NCBI GenBank assembly: GCA_028751875.1
Contig: CM054140.1
Location: 27,371,538-27,435,537, forward strand
Length of the DNA: 64,000 nucleotides
Reading direction: 5' to 3'
Source: Rapana venosa
Taxonomy: Eukaryota; Mollusca; Gastropoda; Neogastropoda; Muricidae
Made by a program: the position numbers and the translations under genes. The notes beneath the pieces were generated by a model, which was not told where the DNA came from, made no database searches, and saw only the letters and a program-made list of their open reading frames with translations. The first letter of the stretch is position 1. The number at the start of each line of letters is the position of its first letter. Below, in pieces: positions 46,150 to 58,440 of this stretch.

Positions 46150-46337
46150 TAGGGAGGGAGGGTAGCATGGAGAAAGACACCAAAAAAATGCCTCTACAGT
46201 CTACATAATCTCTCTTCCTAATTCTGTTTGCATTCTCCACAGGCTATGTACAATCTTCACGCTCCTCGTTCTATCATAACGGCATTCTCTACAACACTAT
46301 GTGTAGTAATATCGCAAAGTGTGACGCAAAGTCATCT

Positions 46338-46421
46338 GAGCGCTTTGATTTGTTGCTTTACAAGATTCAGCGCTATATAAATTCCCTACACTATTATTAT
46401 TATTATTATTATTATTATTAT
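46338..46421 (+). repeat. Solo L2-type 3' terminus with (ATT)n
   Basis: gagcgctttgatttgttgct, gattcagcgctatataaatt and ATT repeats end 10 bases from the exon donor at 46431. It is almost identical to the terminus of the LINE at 25380-25850. Confidence 0.75.
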
Positions 46422-46431
46422 CACTACTCAC

Positions 46432-46735
46432 CGGGCAGCCTCTCCCAGGGCTCACACCTCCACTCCCCGTCCACGTAGCTCCTGGAGCAGGTCCTCCACA
46501 GGGACAGGGCCAGCCCCTGCTCGATGCCCAGCCAGTCCGTGGAGGCGAAGGCCACCAGGAAGAGCACCAGGCCCGTCAGGAACGTGCCGGTGGCCACGGC
46601 CCCCATGCCGGAGATGGCCCCCATGGCCACAGGCGTCATGGTCCCAGGGTTCAATTCCTCGCTGCTCTTCCGCCTGCCGCTGAGCATGACCTGAGAGTCG
46701 TGTTTGCCTTCTTCCAGCCGCTGCATGGTGACCAT
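46432..46735 (-). CDS. Claudin/PMP22-like four-transmembrane protein, first coding exon
   Basis: It encodes a short cytoplasmic tail, TM1 (GAVATGTFLTGLVLFLVAFA), then an extracellular loop with GLALSLWRTCSRSYVDGEWR and CEPWERLP. The W...GL..LW..C...C pattern is the claudin-family signature of the first loop (two cysteines, disulfide expected). Proteins of this superfamily form junctional or channel-associated membrane complexes; the exact member is not recognised. The frame stays open upstream to a stop at 46973-46975 without an ATG. The ATG at 46735 or, with a better context (tcaccatgc), at 46726 is the likely start. The donor is GTGAGT at 46431, phase 1, fitting exon 2 at 40810. The last exon(s), TM4 and the tail, were not found on the minus strand down to the gap. 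Confidence 0.82.
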
Positions 46736-46974
46736 CAAGTGTGGCTCCTCTGTCTGCTGGAACTGAGGGTCTACTGCCAAGTGTTCCGCTGACCTGCTGG
46801 CAATTCTTTCTTCTTGTTCGGGTACAGGGGTACAGTCAAGAGTCAGTGTCTTTCCTTCAGAGTTTACTCTGGGATAAATGTTGCCAGGCAATATTTGTGC
46901 TGCTTGTACCGCAGAACTGTGTGATGCGTCGAAACAGAAAGGACCGTCAAAGGAAGAAAACAATTTTGGTTTTT

Positions 46975-48470
46975 AATACTGCTTTTAGTACCCGATGTTA
47001 GTTACAGTGCTTGGTACATAATAAGATACGACAGTATGTTTTCGTTGCAAAGAATACCAATATGACGTCAATTTTGATTTCAAAATACTGTGACACCATG
47101 ACAAACAAGTCTTGCCTTTTTTGTCCGTTCACTGATTCGTGTGTATAGTTCAACTGCCTACAAAAGCCGTATGAAGGCAGTTAAGTGGCTTCTTTAGAAA
47201 GAGAAAAAAGTTCTGTTTCACACACAGTTTTAGGAGGTTCTAAACTTCAATCCTTGGGAGTTCTTCCATAAATCGTCCCTCAGCATATTTCATACTGGTT
47301 GAAAGTCGATATCAAACTGACCAAACTTAACTTTTAAGTGAAAAAACCCACCCCACTTTAGCTTTTACTTTCTGTTCTACTCCCATTACTGCAGATCAGC
47401 ACAGAAAATAAAGAACAGTTTGTTAAAACCTTTGGATACTATAATCATTATCTTGAACTGTCAATGCACACAGAAATATCACACAATATGTTCTTTTTTT
47501 AACCGTTTAAGTCTTTCACAACCACTCCAGTTTCAACACCTTTAACGACGCCCTTACAAGCGTGAAGAATACGCTGTTAAAAGGCTGGCGCAGATTCAGC
47601 AGTCCACTGTGCTTTGAAGTCCATCAAAGGGAATGGTAGACAGCCCCAGTCCATGGCGGGCTAAAGGTGGAAAGCACAGAAGACACAGTCAGACACAGAC
47701 ACAGACAGAGATGGTGGGTACTGGAGTACCGTGCCTCATTTCCCCTCTGCTGGGCTCCCTACCGAGGCTTCAATAATTCACGGCCCTGCCCTGCTCTGCC
47801 CTGCTCTGCCCTGCCCTGCACACGCTAGGACAGGTCTACACTAGCGGGCCGCTCCCCCTCACCTCTCAGTCCTCCAGCCGCTGTGCAGACAGATGCCAGA
47901 GATCGCCTGCCCACGGCTCGCTCCTTATCGCAACTCGGCTATATTAGGGCTCGGTCTGTCGGTCTTCAGCTATTTACGGGGCGGCCGTTTCAATATTCAA
48001 ATGAGTCTCGCTGTCTACGATTTGTGTTGGAATTTTAAAAAAAAATCTCGACTGAAAGTGAAAGTTTTATTTGACTGTTTTGTTTAATTTTTGTTTTTTT
48101 GTTTTGTTTTGTTTTGCTAGCGTGCAGTTGTGTAGTCTGGGCCAGACACACTGTCAGACACGTGGTATCAATTGCAGTGCACTCGTACTCGCTTCACTAA
48201 TGAAACAACTGGTGTTTCTGTTTCTTTGGGTACTTTAAAACACGTTACGTGTGTCTTGGTCTACGTGACTATACAACCAAATAACGAGGGGAAAAACAAC
48301 AACAGCGTCCTACTCGCAAAAAAAAAAAATCTTCAAAAAGTCATGCGCACCACCCCGAATATCGTCAACAGGAAACCACAGATTTCTACTTTTCCAAAAA
48401 TAACTCTGTCAACAAACCGAATTGAACTGCACCAGTTTGCGTCCTGACTCTTTCGATCTTGGCTAAGCCT
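46975..48470. promoter_or_regulatory. Candidate upstream/promoter region of the claudin-like gene
   Basis: No exon is seen. Near 47780-48010 the DNA is GC- and CpG-richer (ctgccctgctctgccctg repeats, gcgggccgctccccc, acggggcggccgtttc), unlike the AT-rich flanks. This could be a promoter for the minus-strand gene 1 kb away, but there is no direct evidence. Confidence 0.25.
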
Positions 48471-48479
<9 letters not shown>

Positions 48480-48544
<65 letters not shown>

Positions 48545-48552
48545 CTCTCTCA
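48480..48552 (+). repeat. (CT)n tract
   Basis: About 70 bases of CT with two CCTCT interruptions. Confidence 0.92.
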
Positions 48553-49040
48553 CAACTTAAAATGTCACCGTTTCCATCCCCGAACAAGAAGAATCGAAAG
48601 CGTCGGAGCTTGTCAGAGTAGGACCGCTGACAGGGCACTGCTGACTGACTTACGCACAGCCCATCGCCACACGCAGGCCGTCATAGAAACCTCCGGGTGG
48701 GAAAGGAAGGAAGGAACGAAGGAACTGTCCTGACTGACTGACTGACTGACGGACTGAAGCCAGTCAAGCGCAGCTGTAGCCACTGTCCCCCTCAGTCGCC
48801 GCCACATGGCTGCTGTGCCATGTAAACGATGGCATGACGGGGGCGGTCACGCCACGCCATCCTGGCCTAATTGTTGCGTGACTTGCAGGAAGGCAGCAGA
48901 GGGCCAGACGTGGAGGAGACCCCGGGCAATTTCCAGACCACCTTCCTTCTCCTTTCCCTCTCTGCCTGCCCTGAAAATACACACAGCCCGCCAATCAATG
49001 CTAAGAGCGGCTTGTCGGAGTAAATACAGTCATTACCCAA

Positions 49041-49345
49041 CCCTCTGTCCTCTCTGCCTGTCTCTGTGTCTGTCTCTCTCTATCTGTCTGTCTGTCAGTC
49101 TGCGCCTCTCTGTCTGTCTCTTTGTCTCTGTCTGTCTGTGAGTTTTTTGTATTTGCCTATCTGTCTGTCTCTTTGAGTCTCCCTGTCTGTCTGTTTGTGT
49201 CACCGCCTCCCTGACTGTCTCTGCCTCTCTGTCTGTCTCCCTCTTTATCTGTCTGTCTGTCACTACCTCTCTGTCTGTCTGCCTCTTTGTATCTGCCTGT
49301 CACTGCCTCTCTGTCTGTCTTTCCTTTTGTCTTCTCTGTTTGTCT
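49041..49345 (+). repeat. (CTGT)n-like degenerate microsatellite
   Basis: About 300 bases rich in ctgtctgtctctctg units with many substitutions. Confidence 0.85.
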
Positions 49346-49558
49346 CTGTGTACGAGAATGAGACATAAAAAACATAATGTAATTTTTTTCAGCGTTCATT
49401 TTTCTACATATTGTTTTCTTACTTTACAGTTTCGTCAAAATATTGTGGGTTTTTGTCATTTTATACTGTGATATCACTCACTAATAGAGGTGAGAACGAA
49501 GATGTCAAAGAAAAAAGCACGACATCGCTAATCCTCGAAATAAAGAATTTGGCCTTGC

Positions 49559-49965
49559 CTTGTGTGTGTGTGTGTGGTGTGTGTGTGTGTGTGTGTGTGT
49601 GGAGTGTGCGCGCGCGCGCGCGCGCGTGTATGTGTGTGTAAGTGCACGCACACGCACGCAAGTATGTGTGCATATGCGCACATGCGGGTATGTGTATGTG
49701 TGTGTAAGTGACACGAAGGCATTAGTGTGCTATTTGTGTGTGTGTGTGTGTTCTCTTTCCCCTGTCCTTTTCAAGAAAGGATGCAGACAGCAGACAGCTA
49801 CAAAACACATAGGGACAAAGGTTTGTGTTTTGTTTGCTTCTTTTTCTGAGTGTATGTGTGTGAGTGTGATGTGTGTGTGTGTGTGTGGTGATGAGTGTGT
49901 GTGTGTGTGTGTGTGTGGTGGTGTGTGTGAGTAGTGTGGTGCGTAGCGATGTGTGTGTGATAGGA
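49559..49965 (+). repeat. (TG)n tracts with a (CG)n island
   Basis: TG repeats occur at 49559-49600, 49688-49755 and 49856-49930, with about 18 bases of alternating CG at 49608-49626. Confidence 0.88.
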
Positions 49966-49994
49966 GAGAAAAACAGAGATAAATAAATCAGAGA

Positions 49995-50021
49995 GAAAGA
50001 GAGAGAGAGAGAGAAGAGGAC

Positions 50022-50097
<76 letters not shown>

Positions 50098-50138
50098 AGA
50101 GGAGGACAGTGACATAGAAAAGAGGCAGAGAGAGAGAA

Positions 50139-50232
<94 letters not shown>

Positions 50233-50250
50233 GAGAAAGAGACGGAGGAG
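49995..50250 (+). repeat. (GA)n tract ending in (CAGA)n
   Basis: Several pure GA runs, then eight or more CAGA units near 50200-50232. A second GA tract lies at 50544-50607. Confidence 0.92.
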
Positions 50251-50536
50251 GGGAAGTATGGAGGGGAGGAGGGAAGCATGGATGGAGACATACAAACCAC
50301 ACACATACATGCATACTACACACACATACATAATAATACTTAACATACATACATACATACACGACACATACATAACATACAATACACAGACCAAGAAAGA
50401 GATAGAAATTGAGAGACAGAAACAAACACCCCCCCCCTTCCCCACCGAAAAACCCCCCCAAACCAAAACAAACAACGAAAAAGCAACAAGAACTGGAAAA
50501 GACATAAAGACGGAGAAATGTGACACAAGAGAAAAA

Positions 50537-50610
<74 letters not shown>

Positions 50611-51237
50611 AGAAAACAAACAAATAAAGAACCAAACAGAAAAGCAAGAAACATACACAATTTATTGACCAGACCAAAACAATGAAAAACAAGGCAAAAC
50701 AAAGCAAAACACCCCCCCCCCCCCCCACTCCTCCCAGTTGCTAACAGGCAGTCTATAATCAGACAGCTAAGAAAAAAACACGAAGAGACAACAGCAAATT
50801 AGCAGAGGAAAGAAGAAAAACACAAAGATATACAACATAATTTTAAAAAGAAACAGAGATCAGAAAAAAACCTAGAACCAAAGATTAAAAAAAAAAGAGG
50901 AAAAAAGGAAAAAAGAAAACAGAATCCGGCTAAGGGTTGAAGACAAACGCGACAGGACAGGTGCAAATGAAAGAGAGACACGGGCAGAAAAGGGTGGGGT
51001 GGGGGTGGGGGGGGGGGGGGGGGGAAGATGACTATTCATGAGCCTCCCCCAAATTCAATATCGTTATGGGCGATTTGAGCTGTCAGCCCTCCGCCCTGAA
51101 CAAGACAGTTGGGCACAGAGGTAATGGGCTCTCTTGGGAAGGCTGGGGTCCCTAGTTCAAACCATACTTTACAGTTTGTTCCCTTTACCCATGCATCTAC
51201 ATTCAGACTGGTATGGTATGGTATGGTATGGCATGTA

Positions 51238-51455
51238 CACTCACTTAAACGCACGGTAGATTTATCTGCGTGAAACTCGGGCTCCTCTCCCCGGGGACAG
51301 CGTGTCGCCACAAGAGCAGCGCCACCCATTATTTTTTTTCTTTTCCTCTCTACATATGTATTTGATTTCCTATCAGAGTGGCTTTTCTCAGACTTTTGCC
51401 AGGGATAATTCTTGTTGCTGTGGGTTCTTTTACGTGCACTAAATGTGTATCACAC

Positions 51456-51489
<34 letters not shown>

Positions 51490-51628
51490 TAGCACCCAGA
51501 TCCCCACTTACGGTCTAGCGGATTGGGGAAAAGTTTCGGGCACATACGGGGATCGAACCACCACACACTTGAAACCCGGACTTTCACTTTCTAGGCAGGT
51601 GCGTTACCTCTAGACTACCGATGCAAGG
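51238..51628 (-). mobile_element. SINE family C, reverse orientation
   Basis: On the minus strand the head reads gcatcggtagtctagaggta, then gtggttcgatccccgt (B box), body ttacggt..., gagacgataaaccgaggtcc, cgtaaaagaacccac and a tail with ggtggcgctgctcttgtggc. Its 3' tail is a (GGTAT)-type pentanucleotide repeat on the plus strand (51210-51235). Confidence 0.8.
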
Positions 51629-51971
51629 GGTTTGGGGGTCAGGGCATTAGTAGTCTTTCAGATTGAAAAAGAAAAAAAGACACACCGATGTTCTGTGTGC
51701 AGCAAAGCACTGGTCGAATATAAAGAGCTACAGAATGAAGAGAATTGTCTCTGAGAAAATTGCTCTTATAGCCCTCTACATTCTATACGGAAACAGGCAT
51801 ATTCAGGGACGAGAAAAAAAACCTGTCACGCCATAGGGTGGCAACACAAGAACTAGGCACAGCAGGATTCATGACACATCCTAGTTTATAAGCTGGGATG
51901 GTTTTCTTCTGGCTTGGGCTCACAGTAACACTGTCATTTTTTGCATCTTAAACATACGCAGGCCCGCACGA

Positions 51972-52103
51972 ACGCACACATGCCCACACACACGCGTTCG
52001 TGTGTGTGTACGCATACATATATACACAAACACACGCAAACACACACATCCACACGCAAACACACACACACACACACGAACACACACACACACACACACA
52101 CAC

Positions 52104-52170
<67 letters not shown>
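51972..52170 (+). repeat. (CA)n tract
   Basis: Nearly 200 bases of CA, pure from about 52105. Confidence 0.93.
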
Positions 52171-52172
<2 letters not shown>

Positions 52173-52552
52173 ACAGACGATCTGGATTACTGAACTTCAT
52201 GGTCTTTTTTTCCCCCCTGCCTGCAGTTCTGCGTCATATCAGGCAATAAACATCTCAGATTAAAGATCAGTTCAATATGCGCGTTGTCAGCTTTGCCTCG
52301 TAAACAAGCGGGGCATGAAAGGCACTTCAATCTCACCCAACTGGCAAAACTGGTTGCCAAAACCCCCAAACTGAACAGATCTGAAAAATATCCTGATCAA
52401 AATGTAAGAGGCAATCAGGAAAGGAAGAAAGAGAGAAAGAGAACAAAAAGCAAGCAAGAAAGAAAAATGAAAAAATGGGAGGAAAAAAGTGTATGTGTGT
52501 GTGTGTGTGTGTGCGTGTGCGTACGTGCATGTGTGTTAGGTATGCATTATAA

Positions 52553-52965
52553 ATGGATCGGTGGTCTGAGGTAACGGCCTGTCTAGAAAGCGAAAAGTCC
52601 GGGTCGGTATTAGTGTGGTGTGTTTATCCCGTTTGGACCCGAAACTTTTCTCCATCCATTAGATCATGAGTGAGGTCTGGCGCTAGTCTTTTGATTGAAC
52701 GTATCATTAAACCGAGGTCCCGTGTGTTGCACATAATTATTTAGCGCACGTAAAAGAACCCACGGCAACAAGAGAGTTGTCCCTGGCAAATTTATGTAGA
52801 AAAAAAGCCACTCTGATAGGGAAACAAATACAGTTGCAGACAGGAAAAAGAAAAAATATAGGGTGGCGCTGCTCTTTGTGGCGACGTGCCCTTCCCCGGG
52901 CAGAGCATCCCGAATTTCACGCAGAAAATCTGCGTGACTTAAAGTGGTAAAATAAAAATGAATAT
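52553..52965 (+). mobile_element. SINE family C
   Basis: Diverged head atcggtggtctgaggtaacg, body with ttaaaccgaggtcccgtgtg, cgcacgtaaaagaacccacg, gccactctgatagggaaac and tggcgctgctctttgtggcg, ending in aaataaaaatgaatattct. It is nearly full length, in opposite orientation to the copy 0.9 kb upstream. Confidence 0.8.
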
Positions 52966-52969
52966 TCTA

Positions 52970-53150
52970 TCATCTATCTATCTATGGATCTATCTATCTA
53001 TCTGCTATCTGTGCTGACTGTCTGTCTATCTACATCTATCTATCTACTCTATCTACTATCCTATCATCTACTATCTATCTTCATTATCTATCTATGTGTG
53101 TGTAAGTGTGTGTTTGCATGTGTGTGTGTGTGTGTGTGGCGTGCGTGCGT
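52970..53150 (+). repeat. (ATCT)n and (TG)n microsatellite
   Basis: Interrupted ATCT units directly at the SINE tail, then a TG tract. The tail may have seeded the repeat. Confidence 0.85.
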
Positions 53151-53542
53151 ATGTGCGTGCAAGCGTGACGCCTTTCTTTTTTTTTTTTTTTACCTGCATG
53201 AGACAGAAAATCTAAGATGACACTTGGAACCTGACGACAAATAAAGAGCAACACTTGCAGCAACCTATTTTTCTGTCTAGTCTGTATTCTTAGTTCCAGC
53301 TGACATCGATAATTCTGCTCTCTGCACAATCATGGATCCGTCCACGAGCACAACGCTTTGCCACACACAGCGCCCTTCAATCGTTCTTCTGCTTTGTTTT
53401 GCTTTCTCCTGAATTCCGCCTACATGCATGTAGAACTGTTCTTTTATGAGAGACTGTTTCTTTTCACTGAACAATGTTCTTGCTGCCAGCGATTCCTTCA
53501 GCGCATTTATTACCTGCATGACGGGTCTGTGGGTAAATGTGA

Positions 53543-53735
53543 TGTAAAGGTGTTCCCATAACCTATGCAGTCATTGGGGAGCCAGGTGTCCAGAGACCTC
53601 AACTTGTCAAGGGGTCAGCATCTAAAACGGTGATGCTCATCTTCTCTCCCTCGCTGCCTCCCTTTTCCTGTCCATAAAGAGGGACACTGTAATTCATGTC
53701 AGTGTTCGGTGGATTACTCCAACGCCAACATACCG
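53543..53735 (-). mobile_element. SINE family A, degenerate, reverse orientation
   Basis: gtaaaggtgttcccataacc, ggggagccaggtgtccagag and catcttctctccctcgctgc correspond to the 3' half of family A. The tRNA/5S-like part is no longer recognisable. Confidence 0.65.
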
Positions 53736-53901
53736 AGCATGCACTCTGTATCTAGAGAGGGATGGGCTCTGCTAGGTTCAACATTCCCCAAAGGTTTTCT
53801 TTAAATTTAGGGGTGATTCCTCGGGGTTAAGAAGAATTTAAAGGTACCTTCCCTATTAGCTTTGCTTTCCACCGCCTCCCTATAGCGTATGCCATATTCA
53901 G

Positions 53902-54182
53902 TGGGGACGGGATAGCTCAGTGGTTAGTGCACTCGCTTTCCCTAGCTAAGGTTAAGCAGCATCGAACGTGGTTACCACTTGGATGGGTGACCGTTTGCAC
54001 GCCTTGGCTCCAGTATAGTCCCCCAGTTCACCCAATTGTAAAAGCGTACCGGCCTCTTTAGGGTCAGGGAGCAACGAGGAAGAGGAGATGGGCGCCGCCC
54101 TCAAAATTCTGGCCCCATGAGAAGTTGAGGTCTCTGATGCCTCACTCCCCTATGACCACATAGATGGGGCACCTTTACCTTT
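53902..54182 (+). mobile_element. SINE family A, full length
   Basis: ggggacgggatagctcagtg, aagcagcatcgaacg, ttggatgggtgaccgtttgc, and ctcactcccctatgacca with a cacctttacc end. Head and 5S-like part are both clear. It sits 170 bp from the degenerate inverted copy. Confidence 0.86.
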
Positions 54183-54419
54183 TATAGTAATAAGTGAGAA
54201 GAGGGAAGAAGAGGGCCTTAGCTCAAAGCGTTTGCCTCACGCCACTAGCTATGGTGTATGCCACACCCTTTAGTATCTGTGGCTTGACGAGTGGCGTTTC
54301 GAATCGCTGTGCTAATTTCTTACTGAAAAAGACCCGTGAAGTTATGCAATGCAACAGCTTGGAAAATGTTATCTGATCAGCTTTGATAACCATGGGTTTC
54401 TGTCACGAATACATCTATC

Positions 54420-54592
54420 AGCCTGAATAGGGGAGGAGAGAGAGAGGGAGAAGAGAGAGGGAGAGAGAGAGGGAGAGAGAGAAGGGGGGGTAGAGGGAGA
54501 GAGAGAAAGAGAGAGGAGAGAGAGAGAGAGGGAGAGAGAGAGAGGAGAGAGAGAGGGGGAGAGGAGAGAGAGAGAGAGGGAGGCGGAAAAGG

Positions 54593-54637
<45 letters not shown>

Positions 54638-54665
54638 AGAAAGAGAGAGACGACAGACAGACACA
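54420..54665 (+). repeat. (GA)n-rich tract
   Basis: About 230 bases of purine-only GAGA with GGGA interruptions. Confidence 0.92.
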
Positions 54666-54758
54666 GAGAGGAGACATACAGACAGACAGGCACAGATGCA
54701 CACAGACGCAGATACATACGGGCACAGTCACATGACACATACGACAGTTTGAGAATCA

Positions 54759-54962
54759 CCCCACACACACACACACACAAAAACACACACACACAAAACA
54801 CACTATATATTATATAAATATAATATAATATATAAATATTTAATTATAAATATATATTTTTTTAATATATTATGTTTTTGTATATAAAATCTATATAACC
54901 TGTGTGTGTTGTGTGGTGTGTGTGGGGTGTTTTTGTGGGGTGTGTGTGTGTGTGTGTGTGTG
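54759..54962 (+). repeat. (CA)n, AT-rich and (TG)n block
   Basis: CA repeats, then about 85 bases of nearly pure A/T (54800-54895), then TG repeats. The CA and TG ends form an inverted repeat that could fold. Confidence 0.8.
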
Positions 54963-55159
54963 TGTTGTTTGGTTTCTTAATTTTTTCCCCAAATGTTACA
55001 CAGTATGCATGGTGGGTGATTGCTTTTCATCTTTGCCTCACGTTGAGAAAGGGCTGAATGCTGTTAATTGGTTATCCATGATCAATATCAGGCAATCAAT
55101 AAACATGATGTTTAAGAATATGAAACAAACTCCTAAGATTAATCAATGAGAGAGAAAGC

Positions 55160-55160
<1 letters not shown>

Positions 55161-55201
<41 letters not shown>

Positions 55202-56470
55202 GGGGGGGGGGGGGGGGGGGGGTTTTGGGGGGGGGGGGGGGGGGGGGGGTTTTTTTTGGGGGGGGGGGGGGGGCCCCCGGAAGAAGAAAGAAGAAAGAAG
55301 AAGAAGAAGAAAGAAAGAAGAAGAAAAAGAAGAAGAGAAGAGAAGAAGAAGGAGAAGAAGAGAGAAGAAGAAGAAGAAGAAGAAGAAGAAGAAAGAAGAA
55401 AAAGGGAAGAAGAGAAGAAGGAAGAAGAAGAAGAAGAAGAAGAAGAAGAAAGAAGAAGAAGAAGAGAGAAGAGAAGAAGAAGAAAGAAGAGAAGAAGAAA
55501 AAGAAGAAGAAAGAAGAAGAGAAGAAGAAGAAAGAGAAGAGAAGAAGAAAGAAGAAGAAGAAGAGAAGAAGAAGAAGAAGAAGAAGAGAAGAAGAAGAAG
55601 AAGAAGAAGAAGAAGAAGAAGAAGAAGAAGAAAGAAGAAGAAGAAGAAGAAGAAAAAGAGAAGAAGAAAGAAGAAGAAGAAGAAAAGAAGAAGAAGAAGA
55701 AGAAGAAGAAGAAGAAGAAGAAGAAAGAAGAAGAAGAAGAAGAAAAGAAGAAGAAGAAGAAAAAGAAGAAGAAGAAGAAGAAGAAAAGAAGAAGAAGAAG
55801 AAGAAGAAGAAGAGAAGACGAAGAAGAAGAAGAAGAAGAAGAAAGAAGAAGAAGAAGAAGAAAGAAGAAGAAGAAGAAGAAGAAGAAGAAAGAGAAGAAG
55901 AAGAAGAAGAAGAAGAAGAAGAAGAAGAAGAAGAAGAAGAGAAAGAAGAAAAGAAGAAGAAGAAGAAAGAAGAAGAAGAAGAAGAGAAGAAGAAGAAGAA
56001 AGAAGAAGAAGAAGAAAAAGAAGAAGAAGAAGAAGAAGAAAGAAAGAAGAAGAAGACAAGAAGAAGAAAAGAAGAGAGAGAAGAAAAGAAGAAGAAGAAA
56101 AGAAGAAGAAGAAGAGAAGAAGAAGAAGAAGAAGAAAGGAAGAAACGACGAGAGAAGAGAAGAAGAAGAAGAAGAAGAAGAAGAAGAAGAAGAAGAAGAA
56201 GAAGAAGAAGAAACGAAGAAGAAGAAGAAGAAGAAAGAAGAAGAAGAAGAAGAAGAAGAAGAAGAAGAAGAAGAAGAAGAAGAAAAGAAAAGAAGAAGAA
56301 GAAGAAGAAGAAAGAAGAAGACAAGAAGAAGAAGAAGAAGAAGAAGAAGAAGAAGAAGAAGAAGAAGAAGAAGAAAGAAAGAAGGAAGAAAAAGAAGAGA
56401 AGAAAAGAAGAAGAAGAAAGAAGAAGAAGAAGAAGAAAGAAGAAGAAGAAGAAGAAGAAGAAGAAGAAGC
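55161..56470 (+). repeat. Poly-G run followed by a 1.2-kb (GAA)n/(AAG)n tract
   Basis: About 110 bases of G, broken only by TTTT, TTTTTTTT and one CCCCC, lead into nearly 1200 bases of AAG units with frequent AAAG and GAGAAG variants and a handful of C. The strand is over 99% purine from 55276 to 56468. Very long frames (400+ codons of E/K/R on plus, L/S/F on minus) are artefacts of the repeat. Confidence 0.95.
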
Positions 56471-56769
56471 CAGGCGTGATGAACACTTAAAGGAAACAGC
56501 AAACAAATCACGCAGAACACACACACAAAATAATTTAATGTTTGTGTTCCGAACTTTTCATCTCACATAAATTTCACTTAAAATAAAATAAAATACTAAT
56601 CTTGGCATCCTAAATTAACAAATACAACAACAACAACAACAGCAGCAGCAGCAATATACAATATGCCGATTTTTCACGGCTCCGGGAAAAGTAGGCTGTG
56701 GAACACACACAGAAAAACAACCCGTCCAAGAACAGCATAACAATGAAAACGCGCTGGAAATGGCAACCC

Positions 56770-56791
56770 CCCCCCCCACACACAACACACA

Positions 56792-56853
<62 letters not shown>
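56770..56853 (+). repeat. Poly-C then (CA)n
   Basis: A C10 run, interrupted CA, then about 60 bases of pure CA. Confidence 0.9.
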
Positions 56854-56854
<1 letters not shown>

Positions 56855-57129
56855 GCACACAGATACCAGTTCTGTTGTAATGATGCATTTTATTATTGTT
56901 TTCTAATCTTTGACAAAAAAAGACATTTCTTCGTATCAGAGGCAATAAACATCAGCATCATCATCATCGTCGTCATCATCGTTGTCATCATCATCGTCAT
57001 TTTAAAAGCAAACATCTATTCATTAAATCGCAGCAATAACAACATTGGCAGCATTAAAATGTGTTTCTGTTTCAAGCATATGCTTCGACATTATCTTACA
57101 CCTCCAAGACATATATCTAGAGAGATGGC

Positions 57130-57405
57130 CGCGGATAAACTTCACATAAACGATACAAGAATACACATTACTGATAAAGCTAAAGACCTCATACAGATAC
57201 AAGAATTCACGTTATTGAGATAATTCTGGTATAAAGAAAAAACCCAACCCAACAAAACAGCAACTAACCTCGGATTCATATTATTGATACAACGCGAAGC
57301 CTTTGCAGAGAAACCAGAATTCATATTATTGACAAAATAATTCAAGACCTCGCGGGAATACCGGAATTCATATTATTGATATAATTCAAGACCTTGGAGA
57401 GAAAG
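57130..57405 (+). repeat. Degenerate minisatellite, about 45-47 bp
   Basis: aattcatattattga with aattcaagacctcg recurs about five times at 45-60 bp spacing. Confidence 0.65.
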
Positions 57406-57839
57406 AGAAGAAAAACAGCGGCAAACAATTTGCGCTTGGGCAGGAGAGTGGGAAGAGGGGGGAGGGGGGGGGGGCTGAAGGAGGATGGATTTTCTTTACA
57501 TCAACAGCACAAGAAGCAGCAAGAGTGACAACATCAGCAGCAGCAACAACAACTTTCAAAACACACACACACAGACCGCGCGCGCGCACGCACGCACAAT
57601 TCATACATACATACATACACACACTTACACCCCTAACACACGCACACACACACTTACATACCCCCTACCGCCCCCATCCCTAATGCATACCCCCAACCGC
57701 CCCGGCCCCCCTCTCCCCTCAACACACACACACCACCTCAACCCCCCCCCCCCTCCCACATACACTTACCTCCCCCTCCCCAATACACAAACACACACAC
57801 CCATTTACACCCGTTTAATTAATTGGTAAAGGTTGTAAT

Positions 57840-58330
57840 AATGTAGTATTTCAGTATAATCATTAAGAAATTTGTTCTTAGATAGATGGCTTGATGAAAA
57901 AAAGCAAATGCACTGCTTATTCAATGTACCATCTGGAAATAAAAATTTGACTTGACTTGACTTACACCTTCTTCCACCTCCATCTCCTCGGCCCCAACTT
58001 ATTTCTCAAACGAGAAGATTTTTTCCAGAATCGATGAAGGGAACGTTTATAGACAATTCCGTCCTTATGTTCTTCTCTAACAATCCATCACTTTCTGTAC
58101 AATCACAGCCATCTGCAGCCAAGTGCTCCCTCCCTCCCTCTGCCATTAGCCATTAGGATGTCTTCAAAACTGCTTCAGACAGCTACAATATAACAACCTC
58201 CCACTCTCTGTCCTATCCTCTTCTCCCTCCCCTTGAAACGTTTTCAGAATACAGAAGTGTTTATCTTGACAACACGCGTCCAAACAGAGAGACTGTTACA
58301 GCTAGGATGATTGTCCAGGAGAAAAGTGGA
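57840..58330. other. No gene recognised
   Basis: Non-coding DNA with a family B-like 3' end near 57885-57945 (aaaaagcaaatgcactgctta, ttcaatgtacc, aaataaaaatttgactt). Nothing else is supported. Confidence 0.45.
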
Positions 58331-58347
58331 ATGTTCAAACAAACACC

Positions 58348-58364
58348 GTGCGTGCGTGCGTGCA

Positions 58365-58438
<74 letters not shown>

Positions 58439-58440
58439 TG
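58348..58440 (+). repeat. (GTGC)n then (TG)n
   Basis: About 13 GTGC units followed by 30 bases of TG. A separate tggtggtgtgg-type G/T-rich stretch occupies 58530-58682. Confidence 0.9.

Noticed and set aside
49722..50728. Long minus-strand frames of 190-290 codons
   Set aside because: They encode repetitive S/L and T/H from GA and TG tracts; there are no domain motifs.
55146..56570. Very long open frames (400-476 codons) on both strands
   Set aside because: They are translations of the GAA/TTC and poly-G repeat into E/K/R or L/S/F homopolymers.
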